Part shown: positions 21,403 to 29,316 of the stretch, piece by piece
Numbering within the stretch: the first letter of the stretch is position 1
Layout of the letters: each line of letters begins with the position of its first letter
Origin: Alphaproteobacteria bacterium
GTDB taxonomy: Bacteria; Pseudomonadota; Alphaproteobacteria; RF32; CAG-239
Assembly (NCBI GenBank): GCA_017477035.1
Contig: JAFUXW010000193.1
Location: forward strand, 1-29,811
Direction of reading: 5' to 3'
DNA: 29,811 bases
Program-made: the position numbers and the translations under genes
The notes under the pieces: generated by a model
Database searches by the model: none
What the model was told of the DNA's origin: nothing
Seen by the model: the letters and a program-made list of their open reading frames with translations, nothing else

Positions 21403-22682
21403 TGAAATATAAAATCATCGGAAATATGACCGGAAACTCCATGGATGCCATAGATTTAGTTTTAACTGAATTTGACGGCGATAAGATGAGCGATATATGT
21501 TCATATACAAGACTATATAATGATGATATGCGCAATAAAACAGAGAGCTTGCGTCAGCAAGTGTTTAATAAAACCGCACGTGAAATTGTTGATTTATCTG
21601 ATTTTAAATCATTTCACGATGAATATATCCGGCAGATTGCGGACTGTATCAATGAAATGTGTTATATAAATAAAATAGGTAAGAAAGAGGTAGATGCAAT
21701 CGGTTTTCATGGTAAAACTTTGGATCATAATCCGCCTTCAAAATCAAAGCTTGACGGGACTAAACCTTACACTTTACAGATTGGTTCAGGGAAAATGCTG
21801 GCTGATTTGACGGAGATTAATACCATATATGATTTTCGTTCTGATTTTATTATGAACGGGTTTGACGGAGCTCCATTGGCTCCTCTGCATAATGCGCATA
21901 TAGCATATAGTGAAGGTGATGGGTGTTATTATAACGGAGGCAATACTTCTAATTTTGCCATAATCAAAAATGGAAAAGCGCTGTCGGGAGCAGATGCCGG
22001 TCCGTTTAATGAGTATATAGACGCTTATATCAGAAAACATACGACTTTAGCTTTTGATGAAGGAGCAAAAATCGGCATGAGCGGGAAGCTAAACAAAAAG
22101 TTGTTACAAAAATTGTTTGATATAGGCAGAAAATACTATGAAACAAAATTACCTAAATCAGGTGATCCGGCATATTACTACAAAAATGAAGTTTTTGATT
22201 ATGTGGAACAATCGGGTATCAATTTCGCGGATGCCGTGCATACTTTTGAATATTTTGCTGCTTATATTGCAACACAAGCTCTAACATTGGTTCCTGAAAC
22301 GATTGATATTCCGTCAAGATTCGTATTATTTGGCGGAGGATGGAAAAATCCGTTGGTAAGACGAAGTTTTAAGGACTTTCTTGTCGGTGAAGGTTATGTT
22401 TTGGATGAACATAAAAAAATATTTGAGATGTTACAAACAAGGCTTAAAAGAAAAGTACAAGTTATAAATTCAACTTTCGGAGAGTATATGGAGGCTCGTT
22501 TGTTTGCAGATTTGGCTCGTTATAAATTAGAAGGAAAAGCGTGGATAATTCCGGAGATAAAACAAATAGGTAAACAAATAATTTGCGGTGTTGTGGCAAA
22601 TCCAGATTCAAGCAGAAATTTGTATGATGATATGATATGCCGCGCCGCAAAGGGATGGTCTGATATAGTAATAAAGCAGTAG
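21402..22682 (+). CDS. anmK: Anhydro-N-acetylmuramic acid kinase
   Basis: 426 residues, longer than the usual 370 or so. AnmK opens and phosphorylates 1,6-anhydro-MurNAc released during peptidoglycan turnover, giving MurNAc-6-phosphate. Visible: the ATP-binding start GNMTGNSMDAID (7-18; the usual form is GMSGTSMDGID), GFHGKTLDHNPP, LQIGSGKMLAD, DFRSDFIMNGFDGAPLAPLHN with the catalytic Asp, NGGNTSNFAII, AGPFNEYIDAY and FGGGWKNPLVRR. The start overlaps the stop of the deaminase gene by one base (TAATG). Residues 215-290 hold an insert. The family call is firm. Confidence 0.88.
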   Translation: MKYKIIGNMTGNSMDAIDLVLTEFDGDKMSDICSYTRLYNDDMRNKTESLRQQVFNKTAREIVDLSDFKSFHDEYIRQIADCINEMCYINKIGKKEVDAIGFHGKTLDHNPPSKSKLDGTKPYTLQIGSGKMLADLTEINTIYDFRSDFIMNGFDGAPLAPLHNAHIAYSEGDGCYYNGGNTSNFAIIKNGKALSGADAGPFNEYIDAYIRKHTTLAFDEGAKIGMSGKLNKKLLQKLFDIGRKYYETKLPKSGDPAYYYKNEVFDYVEQSGINFADAVHTFEYFAAYIATQALTLVPETIDIPSRFVLFGGGWKNPLVRRSFKDFLVGEGYVLDEHKKIFEMLQTRLKRKVQVINSTFGEYMEARLFADLARYKLEGKAWIIPEIKQIGKQIICGVVANPDSSRNLYDDMICRAAKGWSDIVIKQ

Positions 22683-22701
22683 TTTATTTAAACAATAGTA
22701 G

Positions 22702-22730
22702 TTGATTAAATTAAAAAAATCATATATGTT
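22702..22730 (+). promoter_or_regulatory. Possible lepA promoter
   Basis: TTGATT (22702-22707), 17 bases, TATGTT (22725-22730), 25 bases before the ATG. Confidence 0.4.
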
Positions 22731-22754
22731 ATCGGCAATTTCAGGGGAGTGAAA

Positions 22755-24557
22755 ATGACTGATTTGAGTTTAATCCGTAACTTTGCCATCATCGCACACA
22801 TTGATCATGGTAAATCTACCATTGCCGACCGCATAATTGAATATTGCGGTGGTTTGCAACATCGCGAAATGACCGAACAAGTGTTGGATTCTATGGATAT
22901 TGAAAAAGAGCGTGGAATTACAATTAAAGCACAAACGGTGCGTTTAAATTATACCGCTAAAGATGGTAAAACATACCAGCTTAATTTGATTGATACTCCG
23001 GGCCATGTGGATTTTACTTATGAAGTTTCTCGCTCGCTTGCTTCATGCGAAGGATCAATTTTGGTAGTTGATTCAACTCAAGGAGTTGAGGCTCAAACTC
23101 TGGCTAATGTGTATTTGGCAATTGAAAATAATCATGAAATAGTAGTTGCCTTAAATAAAATAGATTTACCTTCATCTGATGTTCCAAAGGTAAAACAACA
23201 AATAGAAGATGTTATCGGGCTTGACACCTCGACTGCAGTGGAAGTATCCGGCAAAAGCGGTGAAGGAATAGAAAATTTATTGGAAGCTGTGGTTAATTAT
23301 TTACCGGCTCCGAGCGGAGAAATAAATGCTCCGACCAAGGCATTGCTGATAGACAGTTGGTATGACTCATATCTGGGTGTAGTTATTTTAGCGCGGGTTA
23401 AAGATGGAATTCTTCGCAAAAAACAAAATATTCGTATGATGTCTAATGGTTTGGATTATGTAATTGATAAAATTGGTGTGTTTACTCCTAAAATGAAGGA
23501 CACCGAGGCTCTATATCCGGGAGAAGTCGGATTTATTACGGCGAGTATAAAGAGCGTTGAGGATTGTAAAATCGGTGATACAATTACGGATAATCGTCAA
23601 CCTTGCTCAAACGCATTGGAAGGTTTTAAGCCGTCGGTTTCTGTAGTGTTTTGCTCTATTTTTCCGGTTGACAGCAGTCAATATGATTCACTTAAAGAAG
23701 CGTTGGCCAAACTTAAACTTAATGATGCAAGTATAGAATATCAACCTGAAAATTCCGGTGCATTGGGTTTAGGATTTCGTTGCGGATTTTTGGGACTCTT
23801 ACATATGGAAATTATTCAGGAAAGAATAGGGCGGGAATTTGATTTGGATATTATTACTACAGCTCCTTCTGTTGCCTACAAGCTTTATTTAACTAATGGT
23901 AGTGAAATGATTTTGGATAATCCGGCAGACATGCCGGAACCTACCACCATTAAAATGATTGAAGAACCGATGGTAAGAGCAACCATAATGGTTCCTGATA
24001 ATTATCTGGGAGCTGTTTTGAAATTGTGCAATGATCGTCGCGGAGTACAAGAAGATTTGACCTATGTTGGCAATCGTGCGATGGCAGTATATAAGATTCC
24101 TTTAAGTGAAATAGTATTCGATTTTTATGATCGTTTGAAGTCAATCAGTAGCGGATATGCCAGCTTTAATTATGAGCTAATCGGGTATGATACCGCAGAC
24201 TTGGTAAAAGTGCAAATTCTTATAAATGAAGAGCCGGTAGATGCTTTGGCATTTTTGTGTAATCGCGGAGAAGCAGAGGCCAGAGGGCGTCAAATTTGCG
24301 GACGTCTCAAAGATTTGATTCCGAGGCATCTATTTAAAATACCTCTGCAAGCATCAATTGGGGGCAGAATTGTGGCGAGAGAGACCATTTCTCCAATGCG
24401 TAAAGATGTTACGGCAAAGTGTTACGGAGGTGATGTAACACGAAAGCGTAAGTTGCTTGATAATCAGAAAAGGGGAAAACAGCGTATGCGCCAATTTGGT
24501 AAGGTTGAGGTTCCGCAATCGGCGTTTATTGAGGCTTTGCGGATAGGTGATAATTAA
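22755..24557 (+). CDS. lepA: Elongation factor 4 (back-translocating GTPase LepA)
   Basis: 600 residues, the usual length. I choose the ATG at 22755, with GGGGAG 5 bases upstream; the GTG at 22749 would add two residues. GTPase motifs: P-loop AHIDHGKS (14-21), the switch I region around RGITIKAQT, DTPGH, and NKID. The elongation-factor domains follow and the LepA-specific C-terminal domain ends DVTRKRKLLDNQKRGKQRMRQFGKVEVPQSAFI. LepA binds stalled or misplaced ribosomes and affects translocation and initiation. The stop overlaps the convergent gene by 4 bases. Confidence 0.97.
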   Translation: MTDLSLIRNFAIIAHIDHGKSTIADRIIEYCGGLQHREMTEQVLDSMDIEKERGITIKAQTVRLNYTAKDGKTYQLNLIDTPGHVDFTYEVSRSLASCEGSILVVDSTQGVEAQTLANVYLAIENNHEIVVALNKIDLPSSDVPKVKQQIEDVIGLDTSTAVEVSGKSGEGIENLLEAVVNYLPAPSGEINAPTKALLIDSWYDSYLGVVILARVKDGILRKKQNIRMMSNGLDYVIDKIGVFTPKMKDTEALYPGEVGFITASIKSVEDCKIGDTITDNRQPCSNALEGFKPSVSVVFCSIFPVDSSQYDSLKEALAKLKLNDASIEYQPENSGALGLGFRCGFLGLLHMEIIQERIGREFDLDIITTAPSVAYKLYLTNGSEMILDNPADMPEPTTIKMIEEPMVRATIMVPDNYLGAVLKLCNDRRGVQEDLTYVGNRAMAVYKIPLSEIVFDFYDRLKSISSGYASFNYELIGYDTADLVKVQILINEEPVDALAFLCNRGEAEARGRQICGRLKDLIPRHLFKIPLQASIGGRIVARETISPMRKDVTAKCYGGDVTRKRKLLDNQKRGKQRMRQFGKVEVPQSAFIEALRIGDN

Positions 24558-25180
24558 ATTGAACGATCAGTATCTGTATAATCGGCAATCATATCGATAA
24601 GACGTTGATTTCTGGTAGGTGTTCCATTGCTGATAGCCAGTATGTCACTACGATATTCATCAATTATTTGCTCAAATTTAGTCTCATCTTCAGGAGATGT
24701 TTTTATAAGTTTTATATTAATTTCTTGCCCGTTTTCAGGTGTTGGGGCGATTTTATTTTGCTTTTGAGCAATTTCATTCGAAAGTTTTTCTTTTGTGTTT
24801 TCGGCAGTGTTGGTTATCGATGCCGAATGAACACTTTCAGTGTTATTATTTTTCTGGTTGCCTGAAGAAATATGCTGTTCGTTTTTTTTAATTTCTTGTT
24901 CTCTTTTAAATTTTGCTAAAGCTTCCTGTTTTTGTTTTTCTAATTCTTCTTGTTTAGCTTTTTCTTGTGCCTGATGTTGCAAATCAATAACAATTTGTGC
25001 CGGTTGTCCTCGATAATTCATTTTCTCTACCGGAGGTAATTTTTCGCTTCTGCCTTTTGCTTGTAAGGCTCCTTTAGGAATAAAAAATCCCGGCGTTTTA
25101 GCAGTGCGCTTAAACGTTTGAGCTCCTACGCAAGGTGCCAGTAACAAAATAAGTATAAAGCTTACAACATATTTCTTCAT
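24554..25180 (-). CDS. Secreted coiled-coil protein of unknown function
   Basis: 208 residues. I choose the ATG at 25180, with AGAGGT 6 bases upstream; the upstream start at 25201 would place a charged stretch before the signal peptide. The signal peptide is about 1-21 (ILLLAPCVGAQ). Residues about 65-100 are an EK/QE-rich coiled coil (EKAKQEELEKQKQEALAKFKREQ). A Ser/Asn-rich linker and a C-terminal helical segment (FEQIIDEYRSDILAISNGTPTRNQRLIDMIADYTDTD) follow. Probably periplasmic. Not recognised. Confidence 0.75.
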   Translation of the reverse strand: MKKYVVSFILILLLAPCVGAQTFKRTAKTPGFFIPKGALQAKGRSEKLPPVEKMNYRGQPAQIVIDLQHQAQEKAKQEELEKQKQEALAKFKREQEIKKNEQHISSGNQKNNNTESVHSASITNTAENTKEKLSNEIAQKQNKIAPTPENGQEINIKLIKTSPEDETKFEQIIDEYRSDILAISNGTPTRNQRLIDMIADYTDTDRSI

Positions 25181-25322
25181 TATTACCTCTTTAGAAGTCA
25201 TTATAAATATGAAGTGTTAATACAAATTTAAAAAGATTATTATTGTGAAAATATATAGAATGTATACGTATTAACGTAGACTTAATAAATAGATGATATT
25301 TTTTGTATCAGAGGTAAAATTT

Positions 25323-26015
25323 ATGCGAAAAGGTAAAAGAATATTTTTTGTTTCGTTTTGGGCTTTGTTGATATCTGGAAATTCTTTTGCAGATACGGCA
25401 CAAGAAAAGTGTAACGCTCTTTATGAAGCCGGCTTGCCTATAGTTAATATTACTTATAACTATGGAAAATTGCGTTATGATAATAGCAAAACATCAGAAG
25501 AACTTGATGCTCTATACAATGAAATTAATCGCGATGGCAGAGCAAAAAATATCCATGGTCTTACTCATTTATCACCACAGGTGGTTACTGTAGTTACCAC
25601 AACATCCGTGCCTTTGGATAGTGAAAATATTTGTTTTTATCCCAGTAGAATAGAAATAAATATGTGGTATGAACCGATAGTGTATTTGGCAAAATCTCTT
25701 AAAATTGGTTCTTGCAGATTTAATGTCACAGTGCGCCACGAGCAAACACATCTTGATTTGGCACATCACGCGCTTTATTTGTTTGCAAAATCACTAAAAG
25801 AGGCAATGCCTTATATTATATCACAATCACATCCGGTTATTGAAAATATAAAAACAGCAGATGGTTCTAAAATTGTGCAGGATATGACTGAAGAATATCA
25901 GAGCAAAGTTAAATTGTATTTCGAAGAATTTAAACAAAAGCAACAAAAATACAATGCAATTATTGATACTGACGAAAATTATGTAGAAGAAGCAAAATTG
26001 TGTCCCAAAGATTAA
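25323..26015 (+). CDS. Secreted protein with a zincin-type HEQTH motif (DUF922-like)
   Basis: 230 residues. I choose the ATG at 25323, with AGAGGT 8 bases upstream. The signal peptide is about 1-23 (ending GNSFA). The core contains VRHEQTHLDLAHHALYLF with HExxH at 139-143 preceded by a Cys (GSCRFNVTV, C131); this context (Cys, a strand, then HEQxH) resembles the DUF922 family of putative zinc peptidases. Other Cys are at 30 and 104. A helical Lys/Gln-rich tail follows. TACGT-ATTA-ACGTA at 25265-25278 is an upstream palindrome. The 3' end overlaps the convergent HAD gene by 4 bases. Confidence 0.75.
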   Translation: MRKGKRIFFVSFWALLISGNSFADTAQEKCNALYEAGLPIVNITYNYGKLRYDNSKTSEELDALYNEINRDGRAKNIHGLTHLSPQVVTVVTTTSVPLDSENICFYPSRIEINMWYEPIVYLAKSLKIGSCRFNVTVRHEQTHLDLAHHALYLFAKSLKEAMPYIISQSHPVIENIKTADGSKIVQDMTEEYQSKVKLYFEEFKQKQQKYNAIIDTDENYVEEAKLCPKD

Positions 26016-26680
26016 GAGCAAAGTTTATTAGCTAATAAATCAAGGCACTCTTCAATATTATCCACAGCAAAGTCAATATGTTCAACCGCTTTATCGTTTT
26101 GTTTGCCATGGCACAAGCGAACGGTTGTCATTCCGGCTTGTTTAGCGCATTCTAAATTTGAATAACTGTCATCTATAAAAATGCACTCTTGCGGATTGAT
26201 ACCGGCAGCTTGGCAAAATTTAAGATAAACTTCGGCATTTTCATTCTTTTTATATGCATCAAATTCTTCAACAGAATAAAATTTTCCGGCAAAAAAATCA
26301 TATAATCCGATACGTTTTAAAATTGCCTCGCAAGCACTGTGGGAGCTGGTTGAAAAAATATATTGCGGGCAGTGCAATTTCTGCAATTTGGGTAATATAT
26401 CTTTATAAGGTTTGATAGGATATAGATTTTGTTCCTTGCGTTTATGATAGGCATCAAAAATTGCTTTTGGTTCAATGCCATATTTTTGCACAAAAATCTC
26501 TCCGCCGTCACGATATTTTCGATATGATTCGGTTACCATAGCTTTTGCGGTGGCAATGTCCAGCGGTAATTTCAAATCTTCAACTGCAGCTTTAGCAGTT
26601 ATTTCGTCCATTAAATCGTGAAACTCAGGAGTTTCCCGATAAAGAGTATTATCTAAGTCCCAAACTATTGTTTTATACAT
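26012..26680 (-). CDS. HAD-family hydrolase, pyrimidine 5'-nucleotidase-like
   Basis: 222 residues. I choose the ATG at 26680, as the ATG at 26689 sits only one base from the AGGA site; both are possible. HAD motifs: VWDLDNTLY with the nucleophile D8 and acid D10, motif II STSSHS, and motif IV CIFIDDSYSN (D170, D171). The FSTSSHS, FFAGKFYSVEEFDAYKK and PQECIFIDDS pattern is that of the SDT1/pyrimidine 5'-nucleotidase group, which removes phosphate from UMP and CMP. Substrate range in HAD enzymes is broad, so the substrate is an inference. Confidence 0.85.
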   Translation of the reverse strand: MYKTIVWDLDNTLYRETPEFHDLMDEITAKAAVEDLKLPLDIATAKAMVTESYRKYRDGGEIFVQKYGIEPKAIFDAYHKRKEQNLYPIKPYKDILPKLQKLHCPQYIFSTSSHSACEAILKRIGLYDFFAGKFYSVEEFDAYKKNENAEVYLKFCQAAGINPQECIFIDDSYSNLECAKQAGMTTVRLCHGKQNDKAVEHIDFAVDNIEECLDLLANKLCS

Positions 26681-26795
26681 TATTCCCATATCCTGTTAAT
26701 TCAAGCAGTGAAAAACATAACATATTTTCAGCCGACGTCAAGTTTTAAAAGTTTATGGTTGATTTTCTTTTAGTAGATATTACATACAAACGGCT

Positions 26796-26960
26796 ATGAA
26801 AATTTCAGGTCACAAAATTGCTTCAATATGCGTATGGTGGGGAGTGTTATTTTTGCTGAAATACAATTTGTCGGCAGTTCCGAATAATGACTTGCCTCAA
26901 TTTGTAAATTCTGTAAAAATTCCTGCTCCGGCAATAATATTGCTTTTAGAAGAAAATTAG
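26796..26960 (+). CDS. Possible small membrane or secreted protein, 54 residues
   Basis: ATG at 26796, stop TAG at 26958, in the gap between the divergently placed HAD and cmk genes. The N-terminus is KISGHKIASICVWWGVLFLL, shaped like a signal anchor or signal peptide, followed by polar sequence and a hydrophobic end (APAIILLLEEN). No clear ribosome binding site. The last 4 bases overlap the stop of cmk. Confidence 0.35.
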   Translation: MKISGHKIASICVWWGVLFLLKYNLSAVPNNDLPQFVNSVKIPAPAIILLLEEN

Positions 26961-27613
26961 AATCTTGCTTCGATCAAAGGAATTATTTTTTGCAAAACTT
27001 GATTGATACTTAAATCAGAAGTATCTATTATCACGGCATCGTCAGCCGGCTTTAAAGGTGCGGTTGCTCGAGAAGAATCTCGTTCGTCTCTTGAAATCAT
27101 ATCCTGTAAAACTTTTTCGTATGTTGTATTCATACCTTTTTGAATAAACTCTTTGTAACGTCTTTGTGCACGAACTTCTGTAGATGCAGTGATAAATATT
27201 TTCAGTTCTGCTTCAGGGCAAACCACAGTTCCGGTATCTCGACCATCATATACCACTCCTTTAGCAGGGGAGCCATCTGCAAATGTCGGGTTAAGTGCAA
27301 AATTTTGCTGCATTTTTAATAATGCGGCACGAACTTTAGGATGTGCAGATACGATAGAGGCCGCTTGTCCGCCGATGTCACTTCGAAAATCTTTATGTTT
27401 TGACAGTTCAATCATTTTTGGAAACGATAATTCCATAGCTATTTGTTCGGCCTTATTTTCATCATTTACGTCATTTTGGGATAATATCATTTGTAATCCT
27501 ACCGCACGGTAAACCATGCCGGTATCAAAGTAGGCTAATTTATATTTTTCTGCCAAATACGCTGAAACTGTTCCTTTTCCAGCGGCAGCCGGCCCGTCTA
27601 TGGTGATAATCAT
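26957..27613 (-). CDS. cmk: Cytidylate kinase
   Basis: 218 residues. Cmk phosphorylates CMP and dCMP with ATP in nucleotide salvage and RNA turnover. The P-loop GPAAAGKG is at 7-14, followed by YFDTGMVYRAVG, the CMP-binding insert (FRSDIGGQAAS, LLKMQQNFA), DGRDTGTVVCPEAELKIFITAS and RYKEFIQKG. The Arg ending the lid (RDERDSSRATAPLKPADDAVIIDTS) is as usual. AGAGGT lies 7 bases before the ATG. It is alone on this strand; the common neighbours rpsA and aroA are not here. Confidence 0.95.
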   Translation of the reverse strand: MIITIDGPAAAGKGTVSAYLAEKYKLAYFDTGMVYRAVGLQMILSQNDVNDENKAEQIAMELSFPKMIELSKHKDFRSDIGGQAASIVSAHPKVRAALLKMQQNFALNPTFADGSPAKGVVYDGRDTGTVVCPEAELKIFITASTEVRAQRRYKEFIQKGMNTTYEKVLQDMISRDERDSSRATAPLKPADDAVIIDTSDLSINQVLQKIIPLIEARF

Positions 27614-27725
27614 TGCTAACCTCTTAACAAAATTTCATAATTTTATATTTTCATTAACATATCATAATATATAATACTAACCAAATTGTTAATTTATGCA
27701 AAGATTTTTCAAGCGGGAAAATAAA

Positions 27726-28424
27726 ATGGATAATCAGAAAAAAACAATAAAAATCTTAATAGCCGACGATCACGAATTGTTTTTGCAAGGTTTGGAATTT
27801 ATTTTAAAAAAAGAGTATCCGGAAGCTGATATAACGCTTACGGACAGTTATACGGGCATTTTTAAAATATTAGAGACCGAAAGAGATTTTGATTTGATAT
27901 TGACCGACTTGGCAATGCCTGGGGCAGGTTGGCGTGAAGCAATAGCCAAAATACACAACATATGCCAAGAAGTGCCGATTATTATTATATCAGCGGTATT
28001 CGAGCCTGAAATATTACAGGAGACATATAATTTGGGAGTTTCCGGATATGTTTCAAAATCTTTTTCCAACAGCCTAATTTTAAGTGCTATTAATTTGGTT
28101 ATGGCCGGAGGAATGTATATTCCTCAAGAAATTATGAAAATGGGAATGAAATCTTCTTCCGAGTCAGTGCGGAATCTTATCAGAGACTTGGATAAACCAC
28201 GGGCTTCCGGAGAAAATAATTGCGGACTAACCCCGCGTCAAACCGAGGTGTTGGAATGTATGGCAGAAGGTTTGTCAAATAAACAGATTGCATATAAACT
28301 GGGGTTGAGCGAAGGAACTGTAAAAATACATATAACTCTGTTGATGCGTACCTTGGAAGTTACAAACAGGACCGCAGCGGTTCGTAAAGCAGCACAGTTA
28401 GGAATTTTAAAAATAGGACAATAG
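27726..28424 (+). CDS. Orphan response regulator with LuxR-type DNA-binding domain
   Basis: 232 residues. I choose the ATG at 27726 (a GGGAAA site lies upstream); the ATG at 27696 lacks any site. The receiver domain (about 7-125) has acidic D14-D15, phospho-acceptor D61 in TDLAMP, and K in GYVSKSF. The C-terminal part (about 168-232) is a LuxR/NarL helix-turn-helix: LTPRQTEVLECMAEGLSNKQIAYKLGLSEGTVKIHI. No sensor kinase lies nearby. It is followed 11 bases later by the RquA-like methyltransferase gene, so they probably form an operon. Confidence 0.92.
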   Translation: MDNQKKTIKILIADDHELFLQGLEFILKKEYPEADITLTDSYTGIFKILETERDFDLILTDLAMPGAGWREAIAKIHNICQEVPIIIISAVFEPEILQETYNLGVSGYVSKSFSNSLILSAINLVMAGGMYIPQEIMKMGMKSSSESVRNLIRDLDKPRASGENNCGLTPRQTEVLECMAEGLSNKQIAYKLGLSEGTVKIHITLLMRTLEVTNRTAAVRKAAQLGILKIGQ

Positions 28425-28435
28425 AGGAGGGAAAA

Positions 28436-29152
28436 ATGACAAAATCAAGCAGAATGCCTCCGTATATGGAAATATTTGCCAATAAAATATATGGAAAACG
28501 CAATTTAAGCGGTGTGTTAGATGATGCTAGAGTGGCACGTTTTAACAGCTTTTATGCACAGAAAAAAATAGTAAAAGATTTATTAAAAGATATTACTAAA
28601 AATGCCCACGTTTTGCAAATAGGGCTTACGTTCGGTGATGAAATAAGCGAAGTATATAACAAAGTTCACAAACTCGGTAAATTTGATATTTTTGATATTT
28701 CCGAAATTCAGATTGAAAGGGCAAAAGAGCGTTATGATAATTGTAATATTAACATTATGAACTACGATGCTTCATTGCCGTGGGATGAAAAATATGATGT
28801 TATTATTTGCTATAACTTGTTACACGAACTCCCGCTTAAAACGCGAAGCAAAATTATGGATAACGCACTGACCAGTTTAACAAATGGAGGAAAAGCAATT
28901 TTTATCGATTTTGCCGAGCCTGAATTTTTTAATCCGCTTAAGTGGCCATTGCTTTTGTTCAATCGTTTATATCGTCCTTTTTCAGAAAGTTTATGGAATG
29001 AACCTTTGGAAAATTTTTGTTCACTGAAAGATGGATTTAGGTGGAATCACAGTTATTACCATTGGCGTATGTTTCAAAAAGTTGTTGCTACACGCAAAAT
29101 TTTGAGCAGTGACGATGTGGTGAAACTTACTAAATTGTTTAGAGAAAAATAA
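28436..29152 (+). CDS. SAM-dependent methyltransferase-like protein related to RquA
   Basis: 238 residues. A class I methyltransferase fold: motif I appears as HVLQIGLTFGDEISEVY (58-74), lacking the usual GxGxG, followed by FDIFDISEIQIERAKERY, DASLPWDEKYDVIICYNLLHELP (111-133) and GGKAIFIDFAEPEFFNPLKW. The start MPPYMEIFANKIYGKRNL and this motif I variant recall RquA, the protein that converts ubiquinone to rhodoquinone in alphaproteobacteria that respire anaerobically. That would fit a low-oxygen habitat, but I judge from memory. GAGGAGGG lies 5 bases before the ATG, 11 bases after the response regulator. Confidence 0.75.
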   Translation: MTKSSRMPPYMEIFANKIYGKRNLSGVLDDARVARFNSFYAQKKIVKDLLKDITKNAHVLQIGLTFGDEISEVYNKVHKLGKFDIFDISEIQIERAKERYDNCNINIMNYDASLPWDEKYDVIICYNLLHELPLKTRSKIMDNALTSLTNGGKAIFIDFAEPEFFNPLKWPLLLFNRLYRPFSESLWNEPLENFCSLKDGFRWNHSYYHWRMFQKVVATRKILSSDDVVKLTKLFREK

Positions 29153-29161
29153 TATGGTTTA

Positions 29162-29281
29162 GGCTATAAACTGTGTAACAGATGCAGTCTGTGCCATAAT
29201 GCAACTGATAACAGAATGTCTAGTTACTGTTACGTTTTGTATATATTTTTATTGAAAATTTAACATTTGCAGTTTATAGTC
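29162..29281. repeat. Nested inverted repeats between the RquA-like gene and lysS
   Basis: GGCTATAAACTG (29162-29173) pairs with CAGTTTATAGTC (29270-29281), 12 pairs with one G-U. Inside it GTAACAG (29175-29181) pairs with CTGTTAC (29227-29233). Another TAACAG (29209-29214) competes for the same partner. Confidence 0.5.
29252..29280 (+). promoter_or_regulatory. Promoter of lysS
   Basis: TTGAAA (29252-29257), 17 bases, TATAGT (29275-29280), 36 bases before the lysS ATG. The -10 box lies in the right arm of the inverted repeat. Confidence 0.6.
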
Positions 29282-29316
29282 AGAGCAATTGTAATTTATT
29301 ATAGAGAGAAGAGAAA

